Positions 17,095 through 26,481 are shown, counted from the first letter of the stretch. The stretch: 64,000 bases of DNA from Pelagibacterium montanilacus (GCF_003992665.1 NZ_RZMX01000008.1:1-64000), one strand, 5' to 3'. The notes: generated by a model from the sequence alone, not told the origin. Numbers and translations are program-made.

Positions 17095-17547
17095 CTAGCC
17101 GGAGGAGCGGTCGCTCCAGTAGTCGATCTCGATTTCAAGCTCGCAGCCCTTCATGCCGGCTGCGCCCAGAAGCGCCTGGGTGCCAAAGCTGGGGGGCAGC
17201 ATGCGCCAGTCAGTCACCCGATCGGGCATCGTCTCGATGGCCTCGAACCGGGCGACAAGCGTCTCGATCAGCGCATCGAGCGCAGCGTCGCGCGCGCCTT
17301 TTTCGGCGGCCTCTCCTGCTTCGGGCAAAGAGGACGCGACGACGATCTCGAGTGTGGCCGAGAGGACGAACTCGTAGCGCGAGGGATTGAAATACTCCTC
17401 GACCAGTTCGGTCTCGCCATCGTTGAGCGAGACGATCGTGCTCTTGAGGTCCCCCAGGGGCCGGTTGCGCGCCAGATCGACCGGTGACCCCTCGAGCGCA
17501 ACTCGCAGGGCCTCGAGGATTTCCTCGCGCTTGCTGGGCTCGGTCAT
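17095..17547 (-). CDS. Tail terminator (lambda U position)
   Basis: A 150-residue protein in the U position, just downstream of the DUF6441/Z-like gene with an ATGA-type overlap. The pattern KREEILEALRVAL, then a beta-strand core (YEFVLSATLEIVVASS) and a C-terminal ELEIEIDYW, is that of phage tail terminator or completion proteins. These close the tail tube and join it to the head. No enzyme motif is present. Confidence 0.78.
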   Translation of the reverse strand: MTEPSKREEILEALRVALEGSPVDLARNRPLGDLKSTIVSLNDGETELVEEYFNPSRYEFVLSATLEIVVASSLPEAGEAAEKGARDAALDALIETLVARFEAIETMPDRVTDWRMLPPSFGTQALLGAAGMKGCELEIEIDYWSDRSSG

Positions 17548-18191
17548 TGCCAGGCCTCCATGACGAAGCGCACCATTTCGTGCTGGGCGCGGTCGAATTC
17601 GGCCTCGAGGTCCCAGAGCTGGCGCAGCTTCACGAAGGGGACCAGAAAGAACATCACCACCGATGTGTAGCCCTTGCGGTACCGCCCGGTCTTGGTCATC
17701 CCGTCATTGGCCATGCGGCGGCCGACGCGACCGGTTCGCGTGCGCTTGACCGCGTCGACGACCAGAAGGCTGGGACCGGTGCGCCTATAGACGAAGCGCA
17801 GGGGCCCATAGCGCTCCTCATTGAAATTCGACGGCGTCACTGGCCGGCCCATGTAGCTCTCGGGCGCGTCGGGTGACGGAATCGCAAGAAAGAACCCGTT
17901 GTCCGATCGGACAAGCCGGGCCTTGGAAAAGGCGTCGATGATCTTGGGTGCATTGGTCCAGACGCTCGCCGCAGGCCCCATGGAGGTCTTTGGCGGCCGC
18001 GGATAGGTCGCGCTGCGCCAGGCCATCGCCACCTTCCGCGAGCCGAGCGTCGACATCACCAGCTGGCGCAATCGATCTTTGAGCGCCTCGGCGGCGCGAT
18101 GGGTGCCGCCCGAAAGCGCGGACGCCGCCCCCTTTTGCTCCTGGGCGACAATCACCTCCAGATCGCCGGTCAGCGCCGCGCGTAACCGCAT
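17544..18191 (-). CDS. DUF6441-like minor tail/connector protein (lambda Z position)
   Basis: A 215-residue basic protein resembling DUF6441 phage proteins: an N-terminal helical segment (AAEALKDRLRQLVMSTLGSRK), then IIDAFSKARLVRSDNGFFLAIP and a hydrophobic SVVMFFLVPFVKLRQLWDLE near the end. The start overlaps the previous stop (TGATG). By order it replaces lambda gpZ, a tail completion or head-tail joining protein. Confidence 0.75.
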   Translation of the reverse strand: MRLRAALTGDLEVIVAQEQKGAASALSGGTHRAAEALKDRLRQLVMSTLGSRKVAMAWRSATYPRPPKTSMGPAASVWTNAPKIIDAFSKARLVRSDNGFFLAIPSPDAPESYMGRPVTPSNFNEERYGPLRFVYRRTGPSLLVVDAVKRTRTGRVGRRMANDGMTKTGRYRKGYTSVVMFFLVPFVKLRQLWDLEAEFDRAQHEMVRFVMEAWQ

Positions 18192-18508
18192 CAGACCTGC
18201 TCCAGCGCGATCATCAGCTCTTCGCGGCCGTCCCCGATCGGCTCGAAATCGATCACCCGCCAGGCCCGCCCGTCATCGATCAGATCGCCGCGGGCAAGCT
18301 GGGGAAACTTCGCGCGCAGCGCGCGGGTCGTATGGGTGGCGGTGCGCATGCGTTCACCGAACATCTCGAAGCGCTCGGCCCCGACCTCCACCCCGAAGAT
18401 CGCACCGGTCAGCGGCACCTGCGCACCGCCCTTGGGCGTGTAGAGCACGTCCTCGAAGAGCTCCTCGCTCGCAGCGTCGAGCACCTCGAGAACGAGATCG
18501 CGGCGCAT
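18191..18508 (-). CDS. Head-tail joining protein (lambda FII-like)
   Basis: A 105-residue beta-rich protein with VPLTGAIFGVEVGAERFEMFGERM and a C-terminal RAWRVIDFEPIGDGREELMIALE. These are features of small FII or Gifsy-2-type head-tail connectors. It lies after the capsid genes and before the Z/U-like genes, with TGATG overlap to the next gene. Assignment is by pattern, size and order. Confidence 0.75.
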   Translation of the reverse strand: MRRDLVLEVLDAASEELFEDVLYTPKGGAQVPLTGAIFGVEVGAERFEMFGERMRTATHTTRALRAKFPQLARGDLIDDGRAWRVIDFEPIGDGREELMIALEQV

Positions 18509-18511
18509 GGC

Positions 18512-18967
18512 CTAGGCCCTCGACCGTGCACTGGGGAAGTCGTCCAGCGTCGCGCGGCGGGCCTTGCCGGCAGCCCTGAGCTTTTCGGCCTGGCGCGGCG
18601 CGACCCGGACCACGGCACCGCGCCGGCCCAGCCCGTCCTCATCGACCAGGAGCACGACCGATCGCTTGTGGTCACCCTTGTGCCCGGCACGTGCACTCCG
18701 CGCCCCCTTGCCGGGCCCGGCCTTTCCATACCGCGCCCTGGCTTTGGGAGCCTTGGCTGGCTCAGGGGCACCGGCTGGCGCTTTTGCCATGATAGCCTTG
18801 GCCTCCTCGATCCAGCCGTTCAGCCGCTCGAGCGTGTAATGGTCGGTGTCGAGGACGCTGGCGGGATCGGTCACTGCCGCCAATGCCGCGATCGACCCGA
18901 TGCCCTTGGCCGCGAGCACTGCGGCAGTCGCCGGCCCGATACCGTTGATGGTCTTGATGTCCGTCAT
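18512..18967 (-). CDS. Helix-hairpin-helix protein with basic tail (lambda FI position)
   Basis: A 151-residue protein. Residues 1-35 form a helix-hairpin-helix (IKTINGIGPATAAVLAAKGI), a common DNA-backbone binding unit. After a Pro/Ala linker the C-terminal half is very basic (KARARYGKAGPGKGARSARA) and ends in a small beta-like segment. It sits between major capsid and FII, where lambda has the DNA-packaging helper FI. A packaging or DNA-binding role is plausible but unproven. Confidence 0.75.
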   Translation of the reverse strand: MTDIKTINGIGPATAAVLAAKGIGSIAALAAVTDPASVLDTDHYTLERLNGWIEEAKAIMAKAPAGAPEPAKAPKARARYGKAGPGKGARSARAGHKGDHKRSVVLLVDEDGLGRRGAVVRVAPRQAEKLRAAGKARRATLDDFPSARSRA

Positions 18968-19053
18968 GATCGTTCAATCCTTGGAAAACGGGACGAAGAG
19001 GGCCCCGGCACCGCGCCGGGACCCGCATTTGCCAGAGCGCGGGACGCTTCTGG

Positions 19054-20106
19054 CTAGGCGGCGTTGGCGCGCACCTCGACGAGAACCTCGGGGCGCTTGG
19101 GCACGACCAGCGGATTGGACTCGGACTGCAGCTCGACGCCCTTGCCGTGCTTGAGGATCTCGGGCGAGATGTAGATCTCGGCCCCGACCGTGTTGACGAA
19201 CCGGATGTCATTGGCCGGCGCGAACCAGGTCTTGAAGGTGTCCATTGTCCCCATCGGATAGGCATGGCCCCGGAAGGGCTCGATGAAGCGCTCGTTGACA
19301 ACTTCATTGTTGGCGTTCCGGACCGGCGCCGAGCCGTAATACTCGCGGAAGCGGATGTTCTGGAAATCGAAGATCCGCCCGTACTGGCCGCCCAGGTTCT
19401 CGCGCTCCGCCTGGGCGATCGCCGCGATGCCCTGCTGATTGGACGTCCAGTATTTCTCGACCTTCTCGTGCTGGATCAGCGCGTTGAAGAACTTGTTGTC
19501 GACCAGCATCTCGACGCCCGACATCGTCTCGCCCTTGAGGTTCTCGGCGATGTGGCCAAAGACCTCGTCGCATTTGGAGATGACGTCGGTGTTGGCATTG
19601 GTCAGGTCGAAATTGATGACTTTTTTCTGCCTGTCAAAGACATCGTAGAGGTCGTAGATCGTCTGGCCGTTGCCATCCTTGAGCAGCCCCTTGAGCGCGC
19701 TCATCCGGAGATATTCGAGCGTGATGTCATGGTTGCGCCGGATGTTGGCGAGGCGCTTGGCCATCTCATCGTCGAGCGTCGCGGGCCGCTTGGTCCGGCC
19801 CACGAGGATCAGCATGTTCTGGATGTCCTGAGGTGTGATCAGGTCCTGGTCGGGGAAGTGGGGCACTTCCATATAGATGGTCTTGCCCGTCTCGCGTGCC
19901 CCAGGCGTGCCGGGCGCCCCGCGTTCCTTGGTCGGCAGGACGCGCAGCACCCCGTCCTCAATGCGGATCTCGACGACCGTCGAGATCACGCCCTCGGTAT
20001 CGAAGATGCCCAGGGCCAGGATCAGCCCATAGGTGTTGGGCACGCGGTTGACCTGCTCGGTGAGGTCCGTCGCGGTATAAGAGAAGTTGAAATCTTCGGG
20101 ATCCAT
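19054..20106 (-). CDS. Major capsid protein (lambda E family)
   Basis: A 350-residue capsid protein of the phage E family. Visible family features are the N-terminal TATDLTEQVNRVPNTYGLI, the LRVLPTKERGAPGTPG and MEVPHFPDQDLITPQDIQ segments, and the C-terminal GHAYPMGTMDTFKTWFAPAN followed by VNTVGAEIYISPEIL. It follows the decoration gene. It should form the head shell on the nested scaffold. Confidence 0.95.
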   Translation of the reverse strand: MDPEDFNFSYTATDLTEQVNRVPNTYGLILALGIFDTEGVISTVVEIRIEDGVLRVLPTKERGAPGTPGARETGKTIYMEVPHFPDQDLITPQDIQNMLILVGRTKRPATLDDEMAKRLANIRRNHDITLEYLRMSALKGLLKDGNGQTIYDLYDVFDRQKKVINFDLTNANTDVISKCDEVFGHIAENLKGETMSGVEMLVDNKFFNALIQHEKVEKYWTSNQQGIAAIAQAERENLGGQYGRIFDFQNIRFREYYGSAPVRNANNEVVNERFIEPFRGHAYPMGTMDTFKTWFAPANDIRFVNTVGAEIYISPEILKHGKGVELQSESNPLVVPKRPEVLVEVRANAA

Positions 20107-20153
20107 GATCGCCGTTCCTTCTTGTCAGTCAGAAATGGGATGGCCGGGGCGCC

Positions 20154-20831
20154 CTAGCCGCGCCGGACCTTGATGGCCTTGGCCCTGGCTGCCGTGATCA
20201 GCGCGAGCCGGTCTTCTGCCGGCAGGCCGGTGGGAAAGACGATCTCGTCCTCGAGGACGACCGCTGGGCCCTGCTCGAGGGCCAGGATGCGGCTGTCCGC
20301 GCCTTCGGGCGCGGCCGTTCGGACCAGCGCGAAGCCGTGGAAGATCTGGCTGCCGTCGGTCGCCTCGGGATCCCACGCCTTGGCCTTGGTGCCTTCGGGC
20401 ACGACAATCTCGAACCCATCACCCTCAGCGAAGGCCTCGGACCCCGCCGTGATCGTGAACTTGACCACGTCGTCGAAGGGATCGCCGGCATCGACCGAAC
20501 CGAGCGACACGCCGGCCGGATCAAAGACCTCGAAGACGGCGGGCGTGCCGACGTCCATGCACAGCACCCGGTAGATGCCGGGCACCACGCCCGAGCCCAG
20601 GGCCGGGTCGGCCAGCGCGATCGTGCCATCGCCGGTGTTGCCGGCCAACGCCGAGGCCTCCGGGTCACCATCGGTCGCCAGGCCCAGGGGCGTGCCGATC
20701 TCGATCTTTCGGGGCCCGGAGCTGCCGGCGAGCAGAACGAGCTCCTCACGGCAGAACTGAGGGTCGGTCTCGAACTTGAGAAACGCGGTCAGCAGCTTGG
20801 GTGCGCCCACCGTGAACGATTTGCCGAGCAT
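20154..20831 (-). CDS. Head decoration protein (lambda D family, extended)
   Basis: A 225-residue protein, about twice lambda gpD. The N-terminal half has IEIGTPLGLAT and VVPGIYRVLCMDVGTPAVFEV, a repeat-like domain often fused to gpD homologues. The C-terminal half (FHGFALVRTAAPEGADSRIL, then AVVLEDEIVFP) is the decoration part. It lies between protease/scaffold and major capsid, as in lambda C-Nu3-D-E. Confidence 0.85.
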   Translation of the reverse strand: MLGKSFTVGAPKLLTAFLKFETDPQFCREELVLLAGSSGPRKIEIGTPLGLATDGDPEASALAGNTGDGTIALADPALGSGVVPGIYRVLCMDVGTPAVFEVFDPAGVSLGSVDAGDPFDDVVKFTITAGSEAFAEGDGFEIVVPEGTKAKAWDPEATDGSQIFHGFALVRTAAPEGADSRILALEQGPAVVLEDEIVFPTGLPAEDRLALITAARAKAIKVRRG

Positions 20832-20914
20832 GGCTCAGCCTCCTTGCAATGTTTCGGATTGATGAAGGAGGGCGTCCGCACCGCGCGGGCGCCCGAAGAT
20901 CGGGCGGGCGCGGG

Positions 20915-21514
20915 TTAGCGCTTGCGCTTGGAATTCAGCCGATCGACGGCGGCCGCCAGGCCCTGGCCCGACTTTGCACCGCCATGGGAAGCGCCGGGAT
21001 TGCGGTCGCGACCGTCCATTGCGCTGCCCAGGCGCGACCCACGCGGAGCCGCGCCGAGCATCTTTTTCGCCTCGCCATAGGTCAGCTTCTTGTTTGCCAC
21101 CTTGGCCGCCAGCTGCCGTGCAAGCCCGTCGCGGCCCCTGGCTGCCTTGCAGTTGAGCAACGCAAACCCGGCCTTGGTGCCCACGGCCCTGGCCGAAGGC
21201 TCCCGGTCCTCGTCGTCCTCGGCCTCTTCCTCGTCATCGCCGGATTCGGCTTCGGGGTCCTCGGGGTCGTCCTCGGCCTCTTCATCGTCCTCGGCCGCCT
21301 TGCCCTTCTTTCCCTTTTTTGCCTTGTCCTTGTCCTCGCCCTCGGCGTCTTCCTCCTCGCGTTCGGCCTCGGTGTCCTCGTCCTCGGTTTCCGCCTCCTC
21401 GTCATCGGCGGCTGCCTTGATCGGGATGTTGAGCGCGCGCAGGCGCTTTTTGGCCCCGGCATCGCCCTTGGCGGCCCTGGCGCGCAGGGCCGCGATTTCG
21501 TCCTGGAGAGACAT
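20915..21514 (-). CDS. Nested scaffold protein from internal start (lambda Nu3-like)
   Basis: Inside the protease gene an in-frame ATG at 21514 (MSLQDEIAALRARAAKG) is preceded by AGAGGAAACCACA, a good ribosome site. It would yield a 199-residue protein made only of the helical and acidic scaffold part. Lambda makes Nu3 from the 3' end of gene C in the same way. The ribosome site and domain boundary are seen directly; independent translation is inferred. Confidence 0.7.
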   Translation of the reverse strand: MSLQDEIAALRARAAKGDAGAKKRLRALNIPIKAAADDEEAETEDEDTEAEREEEDAEGEDKDKAKKGKKGKAAEDDEEAEDDPEDPEAESGDDEEEAEDDEDREPSARAVGTKAGFALLNCKAARGRDGLARQLAAKVANKKLTYGEAKKMLGAAPRGSRLGSAMDGRDRNPGASHGGAKSGQGLAAAVDRLNSKRKR

Positions 21515-22504
21515 TGTGGTTTCCTCTGTCTGGATGGATGCGGCCCCGGCCGCGGGAGCCCCCGAAAGCTCGAGGGAAGAGACAAGCGCGGCAAAGGCCG
21601 CGCGTTCATTGGCGATCTCGTCGACCAGCCCCAGGGCCAGCCCCGACATCACGGGATCGTCGTGCTCTGCAAGAAACCAGCGCGCTTCGGTGGCCTGGAT
21701 ATCATCCGCGCTCAGCCCCCTGCCGGCCTCGACGACCGCGACGAACCGCCGGGCAACCTGGTCGACAACCGATTGCAGATGAGCGCGCGCATCCTCGGAA
21801 AGCGGCTTCCAGCCGGCGGCATCGGTCTTGCGCGGCGCGGACTGGATGGCCTCGACCTTGATCCCGATCTCGGCCAGCCATTCGGCCATTTCCATGTGGA
21901 TGACCACGACACCGATCGAGCCCACATCGCCCTCGCGCGGCGCCAGAATCCTGTCCGCGCTCGAGGCCAGCGCATAAGCGGCAGAACAGGCCATCGACGC
22001 GTGCACCCAGAAGGGTTTGCCGCCATTGGCCCCATTGCGCGCCCGCAGATCCTCGGCCAGGTCAAAACACCCGTCAACGAGGCCACCGGGGGAATTGACC
22101 CGCCCCAGCACCGCCCGGACGCGCTCGTCATCCTGGGCCGCCGCATAGGTTTCCCCGATCTGGGCATACCCGCCCGCCCAGCGGTCTTCCCACCAATCGT
22201 AGTACCCCTCGGGGGTTAGGACGCCCTGGACGTCGAAGATCGCCACCCCGTCGACGATCGCATAGCCATCGCCATAATCGTCCGGTTCGGTCCAGCGGAG
22301 CGAGGGCAGCCCCAGAACGCGCGGCCGCTCCTCGCGGATTTCGCCGCGATCTGCACCCAGGCCGAGGGCCGCAAGCGCCCCACCCAACAGCCCGCGCCCG
22401 GGACGCTGGTGAGCAAGGGTGCGCTCGAGGAGCGCCGAGGCCGCGCCACGCTCGAGCAGCAGGACTTGCCCCGGACGCCGCAGCGCCAGGTCGAGATCGG
22501 TCAT
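20915..22504 (-). CDS. S49-type prohead protease with fused scaffold domain (lambda C-like)
   Basis: A 529-residue protein. Residues about 80-300 form a ClpP/SppA-like S49 peptidase: VNSPGGLVDG forms the oxyanion region, the likely nucleophile is Ser174 in MACSAAYALAS, and GDVGSIGVV follows. Lambda gpC uses a Ser-Lys dyad. From residue 331 the protein becomes a charged, mostly helical scaffold with a long Asp/Glu-rich stretch and a basic C-terminus. It lies between portal and decoration genes. It should process the prohead and be degraded on maturation. Confidence 0.92.
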   Translation of the reverse strand: MTDLDLALRRPGQVLLLERGAASALLERTLAHQRPGRGLLGGALAALGLGADRGEIREERPRVLGLPSLRWTEPDDYGDGYAIVDGVAIFDVQGVLTPEGYYDWWEDRWAGGYAQIGETYAAAQDDERVRAVLGRVNSPGGLVDGCFDLAEDLRARNGANGGKPFWVHASMACSAAYALASSADRILAPREGDVGSIGVVVIHMEMAEWLAEIGIKVEAIQSAPRKTDAAGWKPLSEDARAHLQSVVDQVARRFVAVVEAGRGLSADDIQATEARWFLAEHDDPVMSGLALGLVDEIANERAAFAALVSSLELSGAPAAGAASIQTEETTMSLQDEIAALRARAAKGDAGAKKRLRALNIPIKAAADDEEAETEDEDTEAEREEEDAEGEDKDKAKKGKKGKAAEDDEEAEDDPEDPEAESGDDEEEAEDDEDREPSARAVGTKAGFALLNCKAARGRDGLARQLAAKVANKKLTYGEAKKMLGAAPRGSRLGSAMDGRDRNPGASHGGAKSGQGLAAAVDRLNSKRKR

Positions 22505-22516
22505 GATGATGGGCTC

Positions 22517-24130
22517 CTAGTCTGGCCGCTGGTCGTTGCCGAGGTCGGTGCGGCTCATGATCTTGGTGTCGGTCGAGGGCGGATCGACAGAAAGCCGCGC
22601 GAACTCGGCATCCTCGCGGGCGATCTGTTCGAGAAGGAACTCCCAGTCCTCGCCCTGTTCGGCCGCCTCGCGCTCGAGGGTCGAAATCCGCCCCGCGCGC
22701 CGCAGCGCGCTGGCCTGGGCTTCCTTGACCGGATCGATGAAGCCCCGCCCCGGGCCGATCCATTGCGAGCGCAGCCAGGCCGCAGGTCGCTCGTAGAAGT
22801 CGGCGCAACCGCGTGGCACGTCGACGAGCTCACGATCGAGCGCATCCTCGAGCACGGCCGCAAATATCGGCATCGCAAAGCCCCAAATGAGGATCGAGCG
22901 CAGGCGCTGGACCCCGCGCCAGACCTCGTTGAGCGCCGCCCGGGCCGAGGAATAATTGGTCTGGCTCCAGTCCATCGAGAGCTGCTCGTAGGATATCCCG
23001 AGCGAGGTCGAGAGCCCCTGGAGGAAGGCACGCTGGAAGGCCGGATATCCAGCCGTCTGGCGCGGCTCGGTGTTCATCTCGAGCTTGTCGGTCGGAAACA
23101 GCGTCAGGAACCGCGCCTCATCGAGCACCTGGCGGTTCTTGTAGAACTCGGCGCGCTGGGTATTGAACCCCGACCAGTCGACATTGGAATCGTCATTGCC
23201 CAGCCGCTCGGCCGCATATTCAGATCCGAGCTGGGTGTAGATCGCCCCGATGATCGAGGCGTTGATCGCAGCGGTTCTGACCTCGCTTTCCGAATAGCGC
23301 GACAACATGCGCGTCTTGACGAGGTTTGCGACCAGCCGCGAGACCCCGCGGGACTGACCCGGCCGGCGCTTGTCGTAAAGGTGCACGACGCCGGGACGCT
23401 GCCAGCCCAGCTCGGTCTCGTGCCAGCGCTCGAAATAGTCCCAGGTGAACGGGTCCGAGTTCATGCCAAAGACATCCGAGGGGTGTCCGCGCCGGATCCA
23501 GTACCCGATCGGGGCCGCATCCTCGTCCTTGGCCACGCCCTTGCGCAGGAATTCGCTGTCGGGCTGGCCATAGGGGTTCGAGAGCCGGTCGGGATCGACC
23601 ATGTGGAGCGCGGTGCGAAAGTCCCAGCCCGCCCGTTCCTTCCAGCGCAGGACGCCGAGCGCCTCCCCGATGCCGACGAATTCGCGCGCTGCCATGCCGG
23701 CAAGCCCCGAAAAGGTCTGCTGGCGTTCGGCGTCGGAACGAAAGATCGGATCGTCGGCCCAGTCGCGCCAGACCGTCTGGATCGACCGACCCAGCTCGTG
23801 CGCCGCCTCATGGCTGATCCCGAGCGCATCGGCGTCGGGCTTGGAATTGAGACGCAGCGCGCCCCCGACCAGCATGTCGACCTGCCGATCGATGCCGGCC
23901 GAGACCCACCCGTCATTGCGTTCGAGATCGCGGATCCGCGACACCGAGACATCGCGATCGCGCAGCCATTCCGCATCGGCCGATTGCATGGGCGGCATCC
24001 AGCCGGCCAGAGACTGGTGGCCCTGGTCGGCGGCCGCATAGGCAGAGCGCGGCACGGCAACCGTGGCCATCAGCCGCGCGCTGTCCCCGGCCCCGTCCCC
24101 CGCCTTCACACGCACGACAGGCTTGGTCAC
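22517..24130 (-). CDS. Portal protein (lambda B family)
   Basis: A 537-residue portal of the lambda family, with an N-terminal arm (LRDRDVSVSRIRDLERNDGWV), a wing/stem core (GVVHLYDKRRPGQSRGVSRL) and a crown helix region (YEQLSMDWSQTNYSSARAAL). The start is GTG overlapping the stop of gpW (GTGA). It forms the dodecameric DNA channel at the head vertex and docks the terminase. Confidence 0.95.
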   Translation of the reverse strand: MTKPVVRVKAGDGAGDSARLMATVAVPRSAYAAADQGHQSLAGWMPPMQSADAEWLRDRDVSVSRIRDLERNDGWVSAGIDRQVDMLVGGALRLNSKPDADALGISHEAAHELGRSIQTVWRDWADDPIFRSDAERQQTFSGLAGMAAREFVGIGEALGVLRWKERAGWDFRTALHMVDPDRLSNPYGQPDSEFLRKGVAKDEDAAPIGYWIRRGHPSDVFGMNSDPFTWDYFERWHETELGWQRPGVVHLYDKRRPGQSRGVSRLVANLVKTRMLSRYSESEVRTAAINASIIGAIYTQLGSEYAAERLGNDDSNVDWSGFNTQRAEFYKNRQVLDEARFLTLFPTDKLEMNTEPRQTAGYPAFQRAFLQGLSTSLGISYEQLSMDWSQTNYSSARAALNEVWRGVQRLRSILIWGFAMPIFAAVLEDALDRELVDVPRGCADFYERPAAWLRSQWIGPGRGFIDPVKEAQASALRRAGRISTLEREAAEQGEDWEFLLEQIAREDAEFARLSVDPPSTDTKIMSRTDLGNDQRPD

Positions 24131-24372
24131 AGGCGACCCCCGAAACCGGCCCGGATGGGCCCGAGGCCCGAGGGCCTGCCCGTTGCGCGAGCCAGCTCGA
24201 GTTCGAGCATCGCTATCCCCTGGTTGACCTCCTCGAGGGTGACCACTTCGCGCTTGATGCCCCCGCTGGCATAGCTCACCTCGGTGCGGGCACCACTGAC
24301 CAGACGCTTGGTCCGGGCAGTGCGCAGCGCGGCAAGATCGGCTTCGATTTCGGCTATGGGCCGATGGTGCAT
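24127..24372 (-). CDS. Head-tail joining protein W
   Basis: An 81-residue protein fitting gpW of lambda: two helices around a short hairpin (IAEIEADLAALRTARTKRLVSG, then VVTLEEVNQGIAMLELELARA). It lies between terminase and portal as in lambda. It overlaps the portal GTG. It fills the portal exit before tail joining. Confidence 0.85.
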   Translation of the reverse strand: MHHRPIAEIEADLAALRTARTKRLVSGARTEVSYASGGIKREVVTLEEVNQGIAMLELELARATGRPSGLGPIRAGFGGRL

Positions 24373-24381
24373 CGCTCTCTC

Positions 24382-26481
24382 CTAGCGGTTGAGGTTGGCC
24401 AGGGCGTCCAGGCCATCGTCGCGCGGTTTGTCGCCCAGGGCACGGGCCGGTTTGGCCGGTTCTGGTTCGCTGACCGGCTGGACGCCGGGGGCCGAGGTGA
24501 TCGCCGGGCCGAAGAGTTCGGGCTCGGCTTCGGCGCTCATCTCGGCGAGCTCGCGCGCCCGCTCTTCCCAGCGCGCCTCATCCCAGGACCATAGCCCCAC
24601 ATAGTGGGTGAGCGCCCAGCCATAGACGTTGCAGTCGAGCCAGTGGTTCTCGTGTCGCTTTTTCCAGAACCGGCGCTTTTCGCCGTTCTTTTCCTCGGTC
24701 GCGACATACTCGCTCACGAGCTGGCGGAAATACTCCTCCTCGGCATTGGCCGGGAAATGCTGGAAGCCCGTCGGCAGGCCGCTCTCGCCTTCGCGGGGGC
24801 CGCGCGCCAGATAGTTCATCAGCGCGCCCTTGATGCCCCAGGTCCCCACCATCCAGACCCTGATGCCGAACTTGCGGGCCTTGCCGGCCGACAGGCCATG
24901 CTTGCGAATCTCCGGGCTCTGGGCCCGCGAAATCGGCAGCTTGGACCAGCCATCGTCACCCTTGACCGCCAGGGCGTTCTGCCGGCGCCGGACCCAGGCA
25001 TAGACCGGTTCGGCGTTATAGCCGGAGTCGACGGCAACAATGTCGGGCGCCAGCCGCATCGACCCGAACCGGATGCCGCGATCGGCGATCATGTCGAGCT
25101 TGGGCCACGCCCCCTCGAGCGCGACATCCGTCGGGCCGGCGCAGAACCCGTAGTCGAGGTGCCAGCACTGCTTGTTGGGACCCCAGCCCAGATAGGTCCA
25201 GTAGATCCCGTCGCCCTGGACGTCCGCGGTCAGGGTCACATAGAGGACGCCGGCCGGCGCCAGGCCCCGCTGCCAGTCCCCCTCGCGCCGCGCCGAGAGG
25301 ACCTCCCATTCGGGCACGTCCGTCTTGGGTTTGTAGGGACGCCCCAGGTCCGAATTCTGGAAGGGCTGGACCTTGACCGGATCGTCCCCCGCATCGGCTG
25401 CCAGCGCCAGCAGATTGTCCCAGCGGTCGAACGTGTTCATCACGCCGGTGATCGCGAAGCCCTTGACCCCGTTGTGCCCGGCCTCCCAACCGCTGCGCCA
25501 GTCATCGACCTCCGACCGACGGATGGTCTTTGGCGGGACTTCCCCGGTCTCGGGGTCGGGGCGCGTCGGGATCCACGCAGCCCGGCCCAGGGCGACCATC
25601 TCGGGCTTGTCGGCCTCGAAGTGCTCGGCCCCGCAGCCAGGGCAGACCAGCCGCGCCCGAAAGGGAGGCTTGCCTTCGTGGACCAGGTCCTCGAACTCGA
25701 AGTCGGTCAGCGCATCGCACGCCTTGCAGGCCAGGTAGTAGCGCCGCATGTCCGAGCGCTTGAAGTCCGCATCGATGTCCGCGCCCTCGAACTTGGGCGA
25801 GGAGACATCAAGGACCTTGGCCATGCCGAAGACCTTGTAGGTCTTGAGGCGCTTGTCCGAGAGATCGCGGGGATCGCCCTCATTGTCGGCGTTGTCGGTC
25901 CAGGCCGATCGGTCGTCGCGCACCATGTAGCGGATCGAGTGCTGGCGCAGCGATGCGGCCGAGTTGGCCCCCGCAAGGTTCATGAACCCGCTCTTGAACC
26001 GGATGCGCTCGGCCGTGGAGCCTTCGCCCAGCCGGGTGCGCTGGGGCAGGACCACCCCGCCGCGGCGCGGGCTGAGCACGGGCGTCGCATCGATCGTGGG
26101 CCCGAGTTTCTCCTGGTACCAGTCCTTTGCGGCCTTGACCGTCGCCTGGACATACATGATCGGGCCAGGCGCCCGGTGCATGATGTAGCCGATCCAGTTC
26201 TCGGCGACCGCCGAGCCGCCGGACTGGGCGGGCTTGATCAGGACCTCCTGCTCGCACGGATCGTCCGGCGAAAGCGCGTCCATCGGTTCGACCAGGTATG
26301 GCGCCGTGCCGTTGCGCCAGGGCCCGGGCAGCGAGCCCATGTCCGGAACGATCCGGTGCTTCTCGGCCCAGGCTGAGACCTTTTCGCGCGGGTCCGGCCT
26401 CAGCCCTGCCGCGGCCCCCCGAAAGACGATCCGGCCATTGCCCGCAATCCGTCCTGCGCTCGCCGCTTCGAGATCAGGCAT
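24382..26481 (-). CDS. Terminase large subunit (lambda gpA family)
   Basis: ATG at 26481 overlaps the 3' end of the small subunit. Upstream in-frame sequence is a shadow of that gene and is left out. The 699-residue protein has a Walker-A-like LIKPAQSGGS at residues 81-90, a CxxC...CxxC zinc-type element near 220-260 (CKACD, then CPGCGAEHFE) and C-terminal nuclease-type segments (DIVAVDSGYNAEPVY). The set is that of GpA terminases, which cut cos sites and translocate DNA. A cos-type packaging mode is therefore likely. Confidence 0.94.
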   Translation of the reverse strand: MPDLEAASAGRIAGNGRIVFRGAAAGLRPDPREKVSAWAEKHRIVPDMGSLPGPWRNGTAPYLVEPMDALSPDDPCEQEVLIKPAQSGGSAVAENWIGYIMHRAPGPIMYVQATVKAAKDWYQEKLGPTIDATPVLSPRRGGVVLPQRTRLGEGSTAERIRFKSGFMNLAGANSAASLRQHSIRYMVRDDRSAWTDNADNEGDPRDLSDKRLKTYKVFGMAKVLDVSSPKFEGADIDADFKRSDMRRYYLACKACDALTDFEFEDLVHEGKPPFRARLVCPGCGAEHFEADKPEMVALGRAAWIPTRPDPETGEVPPKTIRRSEVDDWRSGWEAGHNGVKGFAITGVMNTFDRWDNLLALAADAGDDPVKVQPFQNSDLGRPYKPKTDVPEWEVLSARREGDWQRGLAPAGVLYVTLTADVQGDGIYWTYLGWGPNKQCWHLDYGFCAGPTDVALEGAWPKLDMIADRGIRFGSMRLAPDIVAVDSGYNAEPVYAWVRRRQNALAVKGDDGWSKLPISRAQSPEIRKHGLSAGKARKFGIRVWMVGTWGIKGALMNYLARGPREGESGLPTGFQHFPANAEEEYFRQLVSEYVATEEKNGEKRRFWKKRHENHWLDCNVYGWALTHYVGLWSWDEARWEERARELAEMSAEAEPELFGPAITSAPGVQPVSEPEPAKPARALGDKPRDDGLDALANLNR

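Noticed and set aside
21090-21782. Ser-rich plus-strand frame opposite the scaffold
   Set aside because: A mirror of the Asp/Glu codons of the scaffold in the complementary frame, with no other support.
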